DNA of 64,000 nt from assembly GCA_947492575.1 (NCBI GenBank), contig CANLNK010000005.1:124001-188000 (forward strand), in the 5' to 3' direction. The DNA comes from an uncultured Thalassotalea sp. Lineage in GTDB: Bacteria; Pseudomonadota; Gammaproteobacteria; Enterobacterales; Alteromonadaceae. Below, one piece after another: positions 48,803-57,093 of the stretch; position 1 is the first letter of the stretch; every line of letters begins with the position of its first letter. Made by a program: the position numbers and the translations under genes. The notes below the pieces were generated by a model that was not told the origin of the DNA, did not search any database, and saw only the letters and a list, made by a program, of their open reading frames with translations.

Positions 48803-49993
48803 CTAATCATTCAACAATTCTGCTAGGACTTCTTGCACAAGTTCATCAGTTTGTTCGATACACGGTACGTGACCATGGCAGTTAAAGAAAGCCGTAACTG
48901 TGGTATCAAGCTCCTGAATGTAGATGTTCTCGGTTTTATAGCCAGCTTCCTCGCCACCGTGGTGGTAAATAGTGTATTCGCCCAGATTACTTTTAAACAT
49001 ACCCATGCCAACATAGAATTGATTGTCGGGATCGATAAGGTTCAAATTCTCTTCACCGATTAGCAGCTCACGGATGTCATCATTAACGACACTGTCATCG
49101 GTCATAATAGCTCTAAGCAGGTTTGATAGATCGGTGACTGATGTTGCAAGCGGTGCGTCGGCAACGGCCACATTTTCATAGAAAGGTTTAGTATTGATGA
49201 CTTCATCTTCCATCACATAGCCCGAGATAATATCACCGAGCTCCTTTTCAATGCCTAGATAAAACGTGTCATTAAGCCCTAGCGGTTCGATAACACGGCT
49301 ACGCATTGCGTTATGATGGTGCTCACCGAGTACTTCATCCAAAATTAACCCAGCCAATAGATAACCTGTATTTGAATAGTGAAAGCCTTCTCCTGGCTTA
49401 AAGTAAGCATCACGGTTTAACGCAAACTTAAGTGCATAGCTGTCGGTTTTTAAGGTGTCGGTATCGTTAAAACCCGTTTCAAACCATTCATCCGACGTGC
49501 GATCGTCAAGGTAGTCGTATACACCGGCAGTATGGCTTAGTAATTGGCGTAGCGTCATTTCACTACTGTACTGGATTTGCGCTGTGAGTGACTCTGGTAG
49601 CCATGTGGTGATGGTGTTGTCGATATTTAGTAGCCCCTCTTGGTGCAAAAGCGTCACAAGCAGTGCCGTCGCTTTCTTACCCGCACTGCCCGCTGGCATG
49701 ACATGGTAAGTTTGCATGCTCTCTTGGCTGTCAATATCAGCCAGTCCAGCAGCACCAAGAAAGTCGAGTTCTGGTCCATTAATCGCCAAGATAACACCAG
49801 GAACTTCTGAATTTACAGCTTCATCAATAAGCTTCTGGTAATCAAATTCTTCTACTATTGGCGTTGGTGCGGGTGCCGGTTGTGGTGTTGGTTGAGACTT
49901 CGAGCTAGACCCTGAACCACTGCAGGCTGAAAGTATCGCTACACTTACTAGTGAAACGAGCAGTTTAGACTTAAGTAAGTAATTAGTCGTCAT
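48803..49993 (-). CDS. Serine hydrolase lipoprotein (beta-lactamase/class C fold)
   Basis: 396 residues with a lipoprotein signal (ILSAC, Cys24) and a Pro-rich linker (PTPQPAPAPTP). Penicillin-binding-fold motifs: SAGK at residues 103-106 (SxxK), YSN in FHYSNTGYL, and HHGG in the KTG position. Likely a D-alanyl or ester hydrolase of the periplasm, not a resistance enzyme. An 11-bp direct repeat sits about 110 bases upstream, which may place it under the nearby response regulator. Confidence 0.88.
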   Translation of the reverse strand: MTTNYLLKSKLLVSLVSVAILSACSGSGSSSKSQPTPQPAPAPTPIVEEFDYQKLIDEAVNSEVPGVILAINGPELDFLGAAGLADIDSQESMQTYHVMPAGSAGKKATALLVTLLHQEGLLNIDNTITTWLPESLTAQIQYSSEMTLRQLLSHTAGVYDYLDDRTSDEWFETGFNDTDTLKTDSYALKFALNRDAYFKPGEGFHYSNTGYLLAGLILDEVLGEHHHNAMRSRVIEPLGLNDTFYLGIEKELGDIISGYVMEDEVINTKPFYENVAVADAPLATSVTDLSNLLRAIMTDDSVVNDDIRELLIGEENLNLIDPDNQFYVGMGMFKSNLGEYTIYHHGGEEAGYKTENIYIQELDTTVTAFFNCHGHVPCIEQTDELVQEVLAELLND

Positions 49994-50096
49994 GATAAAT
50001 CCTTTAAATCAAGTTATTAATCTGTTAGTTAACGAGAGGTAACGACTGCATTGATACATTCTCGCCGTGTTGTCGAGAGTAGTTTGTCAAAGGTAA

Positions 50097-50118
50097 GGTC
50101 AAAGCAGGGTGAAATTCA
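50097..50118 (+). promoter_or_regulatory. 11-bp-period direct repeat upstream of the serine hydrolase
   Basis: GGTCAAAGCAG (50097-50107) is followed directly by GGTGAAATTCA (50108-50118). A further GGTGAAAAT lies at 50128. The repeat is on the strand opposite the serine hydrolase gene, 104-125 bases upstream. It matches four other sites in this cluster and is a likely OmpR-type regulator box. Confidence 0.6.
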
Positions 50119-50189
50119 TTCGTTTATGGTGAAAATATCCGTTAGACACTGATACCGCTGGGTAAAATGAAGCACTGATGAAAAAACGT

Positions 50190-50219
50190 AAAAAATAGCG
50201 GCATTTGCGCCGCTATTTT
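50190..50219 (-). terminator. Terminator of the S41 peptidase gene
   Basis: AAATAGCGGC and GCCGCTATTT form a GC-rich stem; on the minus strand it is followed by TTTTTTACG. It is about 38 bases past the peptidase stop. Confidence 0.85.
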
Positions 50220-50257
50220 GCTCAAGCTGAAATTAAAAAGTTAAATGAAATGTCGCG

Positions 50258-51763
50258 TTATTGAGCGGACAGTAAGTTAAAAGCAGCTTCTAATATTAAG
50301 TCTACCTCGGCTAGCCTTTCCGCCTTTGAGAAGGTTGGTAACTCAATATCCACAGGTACGCCTTGTCCTTCCAACCAGTCTCCGGTCGTGGTTAGATAAT
50401 ATTCATTAGACAGACCAAAGTTTAAGCCGCTTGGTAAGGTTTTCTCCAAAACATCTGAAAATTCGCCCTGTGTCGCTTCACCCATTAATGTCACTTGAGG
50501 TAGATTTTTCATGGTCATAGTGAAGACTTCCGCAGCGCTCAAGGTCGTTGCACTAGTAAGCAACACAATTGGATTGAGGTATTGAATATTACCGCGGGGT
50601 GAAATATATACTTCACGTATTGCTGTTCTTGAATCGCCCAATCGTGCTTGCTTTTGATAGGCAAATAATTGCTGATCGATAAATCGGCTGGCAATTGCTA
50701 GCGAAATGAAATCGTTACCACCCATATTACGGCGAATGTCGATGATTAAGCCTTGGGTGTATTGCAAGTCTGTCAACGCTTGGTCGAGCGCGCTATCTAA
50801 GTTCGCTAGTTGTTCAGCGTTATCGTCGTCATTTGCATAGCCATCCATGCCCGCTATTTGAAGGTAACCAATACCATCGACTTCAAACCACATCAAATTC
50901 TCACTGTCGTCTATTTTGATATCAGTATCACTATCAGCATTGTCGGCGATGATTTCATTCACGAGATTATATTGTTCGCGTATGTAAGTAATAGCTGCTT
51001 GTTCTTGAAAGACGTTTTCTATGTGCGTTAGCTCATTCATTTCAAGAAATTCGTTAAACAGTCGGAGGGTGAAATATGGTTTGTTTGGAAAGCTAATTTC
51101 TAAATCACCGCCAAGGCCGGTATGCCCGTCTTTTAATGGACGAATCATATCAACTAATACATCCATTAAAACGGCCTCAGTTGGCTCTGCCGCTAGTTTT
51201 TGTTGCGCTGTAGTGTAAAGGTTTTCCCAATCAACTTGTTGCAACTCTATTGACACCGAAAACTCTTTAAATGTTTGATAGAAGTAGGCCAAGTCTTGCT
51301 CGACATTGAGAGTGAAATCGTCATCACCTAATTGGCGCATAAAACCTTGGGCACAAGAGGCAGGCATCGACTCTTCTTTGCTAAAAATCGCGCCAGGCGC
51401 ATAAATGTCACCAGCACCGTAGCCTTCTTTTTGCTCCAATTGCAGTTCGTCGTCAGACAAATTGAATGCGTTTGCTATGTCATTGGCGTCGAGATCGTCA
51501 AACTCTTCATCGACGAAACAAAAGTCTTGGGTGTAATCAAACAGGGTGAGCTCATTGTTTTTAATATCTATGCCTTTACCGTAACTGGGTGCTAACCAAA
51601 CACCTTGATACTTTGCCATTGGTGATGCCGTAGGCTGTGCAGGCGTTTCTGATGAACTTGATGAGCCTCCGCATGCCGTCAGTGTAAGCGATAAAGCGCT
51701 TACGACCGCGACCTTTGTTGCATGTTTTTTTGTATGTTTCAGTGCGTAGTTGATTGCTTTCAT
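50258..51763 (-). CDS. S41-family peptidase lipoprotein
   Basis: 501 residues with a lipoprotein signal (LTACGG, Cys31) and a Ser-rich linker. The C-terminal half is an S41 (C-terminal processing/tail-specific) protease domain: PLKDGHTGLGG, LIIDIRRNMGGND, catalytic Ser in TSATTLSAAEVF, and a GEATQGEFSD turn. A substrate-binding PDZ is not evident. It lies 44 bases after a DUF2846-like lipoprotein gene, so both are probably one operon controlled from the 52.28-kb repeat. Confidence 0.88.
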   Translation of the reverse strand: MKAINYALKHTKKHATKVAVVSALSLTLTACGGSSSSSETPAQPTASPMAKYQGVWLAPSYGKGIDIKNNELTLFDYTQDFCFVDEEFDDLDANDIANAFNLSDDELQLEQKEGYGAGDIYAPGAIFSKEESMPASCAQGFMRQLGDDDFTLNVEQDLAYFYQTFKEFSVSIELQQVDWENLYTTAQQKLAAEPTEAVLMDVLVDMIRPLKDGHTGLGGDLEISFPNKPYFTLRLFNEFLEMNELTHIENVFQEQAAITYIREQYNLVNEIIADNADSDTDIKIDDSENLMWFEVDGIGYLQIAGMDGYANDDDNAEQLANLDSALDQALTDLQYTQGLIIDIRRNMGGNDFISLAIASRFIDQQLFAYQKQARLGDSRTAIREVYISPRGNIQYLNPIVLLTSATTLSAAEVFTMTMKNLPQVTLMGEATQGEFSDVLEKTLPSGLNFGLSNEYYLTTTGDWLEGQGVPVDIELPTFSKAERLAEVDLILEAAFNLLSAQ

Positions 51764-51807
51764 AATAAATCCTTTTGTAACTTAGCTGGCGACAAAAACG
51801 TGAATGC

Positions 51808-52209
51808 TTAACCAGCACTTCCTGTCGGGCAGGGAGTACTCTTCAGTTGGTAACCAGGTACAAACCAATTCACCAACACGATGTTTTCAGGGTTAACTTC
51901 GACACTTACGCAATAACGTTGGTTAGGCTTAACCTCAAGTGCTAGCTCGTTTGCTATATCCACTTTTGCTTTTACAGTCAAATTTACAAAGCCAGCAGGT
52001 ACCTGAGTTGTAATTTGCTCACCACCAGATAAAGTGTGGTAATAGTTGCCATTCCAGCCTATGTAAGTATCTGAAACACTGCCTTGAAGTTGATTCGTGC
52101 GGTAGAAAGTAACCTCGCCATAAGCCTTATTTGGCGTTTGTTGCAAAGTCGTTGTGGTTGTACAGCCAGTCATTAACGCAAATGCAAATAAAATCATTGA
52201 ACGTTTCAT
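51808..52209 (-). CDS. DUF2846-like lipoprotein
   Basis: 133 residues, lipoprotein signal ALMTGC (Cys16). The mature beta-rich chain contains GEVTFYRTNQLQGS, VYIGW-like DTYIGWNGNYYHTL and LEVKPNQRYCVSV, as in DUF2846 lipoproteins of unknown function. It is divergent from the response regulator gene. Two copies of the GGTGAAA repeat lie between them. Confidence 0.78.
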   Translation of the reverse strand: MKRSMILFAFALMTGCTTTTTLQQTPNKAYGEVTFYRTNQLQGSVSDTYIGWNGNYYHTLSGGEQITTQVPAGFVNLTVKAKVDIANELALEVKPNQRYCVSVEVNPENIVLVNWFVPGYQLKSTPCPTGSAG

Positions 52210-52280
52210 CTTGAACCCTCGCTAAATATCAATAATGATTTGATTAAACTTGTTTGATGGCGACAGGATAGATTGGATAG

Positions 52281-52302
52281 GGTCAAATTAAGGTGAAACG
52301 TG
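52281..52302 (+). promoter_or_regulatory. 11-bp-period direct repeat upstream of the DUF2846/S41 operon
   Basis: GGTCAAATTAA (52281-52291) is followed by GGTGAAACGTG (52292-52302). It is on the strand opposite the minus-strand operon that starts at 52209, about 72-93 bases upstream. Confidence 0.65.
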
Positions 52303-52354
52303 AAAGCTTCTTTTGAGATAAGTAGCAATCGGGATTTTTGTGTGAATTTAAGTG

Positions 52355-52376
52355 AACTCTTCACCTTAAAATCACC
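52355..52376 (-). promoter_or_regulatory. 11-bp-period direct repeat upstream of the response regulator
   Basis: On the minus strand GGTGATTTTAA (52376-52366) is followed by GGTGAAGAGTT (52365-52355). It is 59-80 bases upstream of the response regulator start and on the strand opposite to it, the same polarity as the other sites. This would give autoregulation. Confidence 0.65.
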
Positions 52377-52434
52377 TCAGGAAATATATAGTTAAATCAA
52401 TCACTATGTGACCAAGTAACGGAAGATATAACTT

Positions 52435-53124
52435 ATGAAGAAAAAAATGACTGCGTTACTGATTGAAGATAATCAGGCTATCGCAAATCAAATTGTCAGT
52501 TTTTTGGAAGGTCATGGATGGACCGTGGACTTCTCCTCTACGGGGAAATTGGGGGTTGATTTAGCGTTAAAGCATAAATTCGATGTCATCATTTTGGATT
52601 TGAACTTACCCGACATTGACGGCCTAACGGTATGCAATGAAATAAAACAAAGCGCAACAGCTAATCCGCCGATATTAATGCTAACCGCCCGTGACTCCTT
52701 TGAAGATAAACACAAAGGCTTTAATCAAGGTGCCGATGACTACCTCACTAAGCCCTTTGATTTGAGGGAATTAGTATTGCGCTGTGACGCACTATCTCGG
52801 CGCGCCAATTTACACGAAGATCACATTGTTACACATGGGCATCTATCTGTTGATAGTCGCGCACATCAGGCACTTTGGAAAGGTAACTCGGTGAAACTAA
52901 CTAAAGTGGGTTTTGCGATTGTGAAGAAGCTCGCTGATGCGTATCCATACCCCGTAAGTCGCTCGGACATCATTGAGCATGTCTGGCAAGATGAACCGCC
53001 AGAAAGTAACGCATTGAAGTCACATATTTACACATTAAGAAAGTCTTTCGAGCAAGTCGGTATGGACAATGTTTTGTGTACCATCAGTAATATTGGCTAC
53101 CAACTACAGGGTCTAGATGATTAA
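52435..53124 (+). CDS. OmpR/PhoB-family response regulator
   Basis: 229 residues. Receiver domain: acidic pair Glu11-Asp12, phospho-acceptor Asp55 (IILDLNLPDIDG), Thr in LMLTARD, Lys in YLTKPFD. C-terminal winged helix (about 130-226), with SDIIEHVW and SNALKSHIYTLRK as in OmpR-type regulators. It lies 40 bases before its histidine kinase. Direct repeats with 11-bp period, the usual OmpR-family site spacing, lie upstream of this gene and of several nearby hydrolase genes. Confidence 0.93.
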   Translation: MKKKMTALLIEDNQAIANQIVSFLEGHGWTVDFSSTGKLGVDLALKHKFDVIILDLNLPDIDGLTVCNEIKQSATANPPILMLTARDSFEDKHKGFNQGADDYLTKPFDLRELVLRCDALSRRANLHEDHIVTHGHLSVDSRAHQALWKGNSVKLTKVGFAIVKKLADAYPYPVSRSDIIEHVWQDEPPESNALKSHIYTLRKSFEQVGMDNVLCTISNIGYQLQGLDD

Positions 53125-53164
53125 AAAGCTAGATTGAAGGGGCTCGGATGATTATGGGAATTGA

Positions 53165-54385
53165 ATGATTAAGTTACGAAGTTTAAATAGCCGGCTGTTA
53201 ATTGCATTCTCTGTACTGACGACCATCGTGTGTTTGTTCTTTATCCAGTTGTCTGTGCTACTGGTTGAACAAACCAAAGAAAACACATTGCATCAAATGC
53301 TTGTGGCCGAGGGAGTGAGGCTTGAGCAAGCATATGCAAAGAGCGGAAAAATAGACTTTCAGGACGATGCAACGATCAAAGTGTTCCAAAGTGAGGCTTC
53401 ATTGAAGTCTTTAATACCAAGCGAGTTAAACTCACTGGCGCTATACAGTGGTGCGCTTATTCACGCTGATTCTTACCTGATCCTAAAGCACCAACTTACG
53501 CCATCGTTACCGATTTGGCTAGTGCTCGATACGCAAGCTTTAGGTGGTGTGACGACAGTAACTGACTACATGATGCTATTTTTGTACAGCATCGCAGCTG
53601 GTGTGATGATGTTAACCCTGTTGAGCTCTTGGTATTTGGCGAAATTACTATCTTTGCCAATTCGCAATTTGACCTTTGGTGTGATGGAAAAGCCTAGTTC
53701 ACCCAACATCACTTTGTATGGTCATGAGCGCAGTGACGAAATCGGCACTTTATCCCGCGCATTCGACGACGCATTTAGCGAGTTGGACAAGGCACTTAAA
53801 CGAGAGCAAAACTTCACTCGCGACGTAAGTCATGAATTGAGAACGCCTATCACATTAATCAAAAATACCTTATCGCTCTATAAAACAAAGCCTATGGGTA
53901 AAGATCAGACCGACATTTTACAGCAGGCGTCTACTGAACTTGAACAAACCGTCGAGGTATTATTGGCACTTGCTCGTCAAGAAAACTTGATGTTCGAAAG
54001 GTTTCCTATATTACCTATTGTCGAAAAGTCTATATTAGCTATTTACAATAGCTTTCCACAGCTTGTCTTTGATGTGAATATTGATATCGAAGATAAGTTC
54101 GAAGTGGTTGGTAACCCCTATTTAATTAACCTTTTATGTCAGAACTTAATCAACAACGGATTCTATCATGGCGCAGGTGGCAAAATGACGATTTCGTCGT
54201 TAGGGGGTAGCATTGTTTTTGAAAATAGCATTACCCACGATGAAGAAAGGCCAACTTATCAGGGCTTAGGGCATGGACAGTACTTAGTGACGCGCATTGC
54301 CGAGGAAATGAACTGGCATATCGAAGTCGAGCAAAAGTCGGCGCTTTACCGAGTAAGCATTAGCCATTTAAATGGGAACAGTTAA
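53165..54385 (+). CDS. Sensor histidine kinase
   Basis: 406 residues: membrane helix (about 10-30), short periplasmic sensor (about 35-125), second helix (about 138-160), HAMP-like linker, dimerisation/phospho-acceptor box DVSHELRTPI (His223), and a HATPase domain with LLCQNLINNGFYHG (N box) and GLGHGQYLVTRIA (G2). The Asp-Gly-Asn G1 box is poorly preserved (SSLGGSIVFENS), which may reduce ATP binding. Its 3' end overlaps a convergent membrane-protein gene by 26 bases. Confidence 0.9.
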   Translation: MIKLRSLNSRLLIAFSVLTTIVCLFFIQLSVLLVEQTKENTLHQMLVAEGVRLEQAYAKSGKIDFQDDATIKVFQSEASLKSLIPSELNSLALYSGALIHADSYLILKHQLTPSLPIWLVLDTQALGGVTTVTDYMMLFLYSIAAGVMMLTLLSSWYLAKLLSLPIRNLTFGVMEKPSSPNITLYGHERSDEIGTLSRAFDDAFSELDKALKREQNFTRDVSHELRTPITLIKNTLSLYKTKPMGKDQTDILQQASTELEQTVEVLLALARQENLMFERFPILPIVEKSILAIYNSFPQLVFDVNIDIEDKFEVVGNPYLINLLCQNLINNGFYHGAGGKMTISSLGGSIVFENSITHDEERPTYQGLGHGQYLVTRIAEEMNWHIEVEQKSALYRVSISHLNGNS

Positions 54386-55040
54386 CTTGGGCTCTGTGCT
54401 TGATCCATTCTCGTGCGAGAAAAAAAGCAATAGCGAGAAACCAGACAATCTGGAATAACCCAAACAATGCGCCAATGTCGGCGAGCGGGCGATAAAGCGT
54501 GAGCATACCAATAGCGGCGATGAAGTAACCGAATAGGATTATCGGCTGGGGAAATCTATTTCTTTCTTGCAAACAGGTGTTGATAAAGAGTACCCAAATG
54601 GCACCGACCCATTCGACACCTTCACCTAGCCCCATTTGAATCGTGTAGATTTGTCGCCACACTTCTGAAATATGCTGAGTTCCATCACTATTATGGGAAA
54701 ATAAGAACTCTATAGATAATATCGCAATCAAGCCACAGGCTAAGATATAGCAAGCCCACAGGTAGCTAACCAAAGAGGTTATCTGCTCGAGGAAACTGTG
54801 TTCACCGTCAGTGAGTTCAAGTAAGGAACGGCTCAATATCAAGAGAGAAAAACCAAACACCACATAAACCAAGAAATACCATAATTGCATCAGCAGTTTA
54901 TGCTTGGTGAAAGCTGCAAGGCGATACTCAGCACCTTGGTTGAAATCTGGCACCACAAATAAAATAACCACGAGCCCGATAATAAAACTAGCAGCGCAAA
55001 CGATGGCAGCAATAACACCGTTAACTTGTTTTGTTCTCAC
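54360..55040 (-). CDS. Multi-pass membrane protein, paralogue A
   Basis: 226 residues from a GTG with AAGG 7 bases before it. About six or seven membrane helices. It starts NGVIAAIVCAASFIIGLVVI, then VPDFNQGAEYRLAAF and LWYFLVYVVFG. The second copy at 56338 has the same landmarks. I do not recognise the family with confidence (some resemblance to DUF4386-like proteins). The gene is convergent with and overlaps the histidine kinase end. It lies 78 bases downstream of an S41 peptidase gene in the same direction. Confidence 0.75.
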   Translation of the reverse strand: MRTKQVNGVIAAIVCAASFIIGLVVILFVVPDFNQGAEYRLAAFTKHKLLMQLWYFLVYVVFGFSLLILSRSLLELTDGEHSFLEQITSLVSYLWACYILACGLIAILSIEFLFSHNSDGTQHISEVWRQIYTIQMGLGEGVEWVGAIWVLFINTCLQERNRFPQPIILFGYFIAAIGMLTLYRPLADIGALFGLFQIVWFLAIAFFLAREWIKHRAQVNCSHLNG

Positions 55041-55117
55041 GGTTTACCTTACAAAAAATGATCGGATGTGATGCCAATATATCGAGTGCCTAATATCAAT
55101 TCAACTCGATAGAAGGC

Positions 55118-56182
55118 TTATTTCTCAATCGCTCTTTGGGCAAGTCCATGGGTACAAATTGATAGGTCAATCGCATTTTTTACGTGTTTCTTCGATTTGA
55201 CCGCTGACGCTTTATCCAGGTGTTGTAGTGCTAGCGAATGCGCAACCGAAAGCTGTTCTTTATCTATTAAACAATGTGGTTGCACTCCCACGCCTTCCCA
55301 GTTTTTCTTCGTTACCGGATTAACCGCCATTGATACAGGTAATGCGATACGATAGTTGTTGGGTAGGTTAAACCACTGCCAAGGATTAGCTCCGCCTTTA
55401 CTTGGTTCACCGAGAATGATGGCGCGATCTAGGTGTTTAAAGTTGTATGTAAACTCTTCTGCAGCAGAGAAGGTTTTATTGCTGATAAGTATGTACAGCG
55501 GCAACTTCTCAAAATTAGGGTTGCTAATTTCAGGGAGTGTCCAAAATTCTTGCGTAGTTTGTGTCGGACGATGATAGAAACTGTTTAAATGTACTTTCCC
55601 TTCAATAAAATGACTGCTTAGATAGCGAACAGACTCGGCACTTCCACCACCGTTTTCGCGCAAATCTATTATCAATGCATCAACACCTGCCAAAAAGGTG
55701 AGGGCACTTGTTATTTTTGCTTTGAGGTCAACGGTTAGGTCGGCAAACCCCCAGAAACTTAAATAACCGATGTTACCGTCTAATATTTTGATTTGATCGA
55801 AACCATAGTTTTGCCTAGCGAGTCGTTGTGACCAAGACTCTCTTGTCGCTTGGACTAGCGGTTGAGTTACCGGGTTGGGCTCCAAGTTTACTTTCTGCAC
55901 AACAAAGTGTTTATCAAAGGCTTGAAGCCTGTCAGTCAGCAATGTCTCGGTTTCAATGCCATTTTCTAAGTTCAGTGTTGTTTGCTTTGAGAGTGAGGCG
56001 ACTATTGCAGGGATTTTTTCTTCAACAACATAATTTTTTTTAATCGTGTCATTTAGCGCATTGATGAAATTCGCGTTTTGAGAGGTTGTTGCGGAAGCTG
56101 TGCTTGCAGCCATTGCCGCTGTCGAGAGTGTGAAGCTGATACAACCTATCAGCAATGAAATATTAATCTTCAATATATTCAA
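55118..56182 (-). CDS. S41-family peptidase, exported
   Basis: 354 residues from a TTG with AAGG upstream. Signal peptide (AAMA-AS). An N-terminal helical part is followed by an S41 domain: GNIGYLSFWGF, ALIIDLRENGGGSAESV, catalytic Ser in NKTFSAAEEFTY, GEPSKGGANPW. This resembles the short IRBP/tail-specific group rather than full Prc proteases. It is divergent from the second membrane-protein paralogue, with a GGTGAAA direct repeat between them. Confidence 0.87.
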   Translation of the reverse strand: MNILKINISLLIGCISFTLSTAAMAASTASATTSQNANFINALNDTIKKNYVVEEKIPAIVASLSKQTTLNLENGIETETLLTDRLQAFDKHFVVQKVNLEPNPVTQPLVQATRESWSQRLARQNYGFDQIKILDGNIGYLSFWGFADLTVDLKAKITSALTFLAGVDALIIDLRENGGGSAESVRYLSSHFIEGKVHLNSFYHRPTQTTQEFWTLPEISNPNFEKLPLYILISNKTFSAAEEFTYNFKHLDRAIILGEPSKGGANPWQWFNLPNNYRIALPVSMAVNPVTKKNWEGVGVQPHCLIDKEQLSVAHSLALQHLDKASAVKSKKHVKNAIDLSICTHGLAQRAIEK

Positions 56183-56263
56183 AAATTTATACCTTTTTTT
56201 ACAAGTCGAACAACTTGAATTTTGTATACTAAATCTTGTAGCCGCTCACCCTAGTTTGTACTG

Positions 56264-56285
56264 GGTGAAATTGAGGTGAAATTTA
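56264..56285 (+). promoter_or_regulatory. 11-bp-period direct repeat between S41 gene and membrane paralogue B
   Basis: GGTGAAATTGA (56264-56274) is followed by GGTGAAATTTA (56275-56285), the closest to an ideal copy. It is on the strand opposite the S41 gene, 82-103 bases upstream of its start. Confidence 0.7.
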
Positions 56286-56337
56286 TTAACTTTACTTAAC
56301 TGGCCTTTCTGCCGAGAGGAATAAAGGAACAAATACT

Positions 56338-57012
56338 TTGGATAAACCAAATCGATTAGGAGCCTCAGCCGCTTTTTTATGCGCCTTATGCTATGTGATC
56401 GGACTCATTACCCTGTTGTTTATTGCCCCTGACTTGAATCAAATTCCTGAAGGTAGACTCCGTGTCATCGATACTTATGGTAACTTATTGTATTTGTGGT
56501 ATTTCATTGTCTTTGCATTAGTCGGTATTTGCGTTCTTTTTGTGAATAATGCGTTGCAGCAAACTCATGACAAATTGCCAAGCGCGCTTGCGCTGATAAC
56601 GACCTTGACCGCTTATTTGTCGGCAAGCTATTTATTCGTCATTTGCAGCATCGAGATTATGTCCAACGTTTTCTTTCTCGCAGAACATCACCATGGCGTA
56701 ACAAAACGCAGCGAACTTACCTCACAAATTTATACCGTATTGCTGAGCTTGCGAAACTATACCGAATGGACGCTTGATGTTTGGTTCATACTCATCAGCA
56801 CACTGCTATTTCGTGCTAGAAAAATTCGGAAATCTCTATCTGTATTTGGCGTTTGTCTCGGTGTCTTCGGGATTCTAATTCTTCACCCGTCAATTCAACC
56901 ATTTGCCCTATATTATGTAGCGGCTGTACCAGTTTGGTTCAGCTTAATTGGGCTGTACCTATGGCATATCAGGGAATCTGCAAACCATCGGGGAGAGGCA
57001 AAGGCACCCTAA
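56338..57012 (+). CDS. Multi-pass membrane protein, paralogue B
   Basis: 224 residues from a TTG with AAAGGA upstream. Same layout as the protein at 54360-55040 (CALCYVIGLITLLFIAPDLNQ, LYLWYFIVFALVG, then EWTLDVWFILISTLLF), indicating a duplication flanking the S41 gene. Function unknown. It may modulate a membrane or peptidase process because of its context. Confidence 0.75.
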   Translation: MDKPNRLGASAAFLCALCYVIGLITLLFIAPDLNQIPEGRLRVIDTYGNLLYLWYFIVFALVGICVLFVNNALQQTHDKLPSALALITTLTAYLSASYLFVICSIEIMSNVFFLAEHHHGVTKRSELTSQIYTVLLSLRNYTEWTLDVWFILISTLLFRARKIRKSLSVFGVCLGVFGILILHPSIQPFALYYVAAVPVWFSLIGLYLWHIRESANHRGEAKAP

Positions 57013-57014
57013 TA

Positions 57015-57060
57015 AAAAAGCCATGAAAATCTAATTGTCTGTTAGAGTTTCACGGCTTTA
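57015..57060. terminator. Likely terminator of membrane paralogue B
   Basis: AAAGCC-ATGAAA and TTTCA-CGGCTTT form an interrupted stem with a long loop, directly after the stop codon at 57012. The T-run is short. Confidence 0.55.
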
Positions 57061-57093
57061 CGTCTATCTAAAGTAAGTTTTTACTTATCGTTA

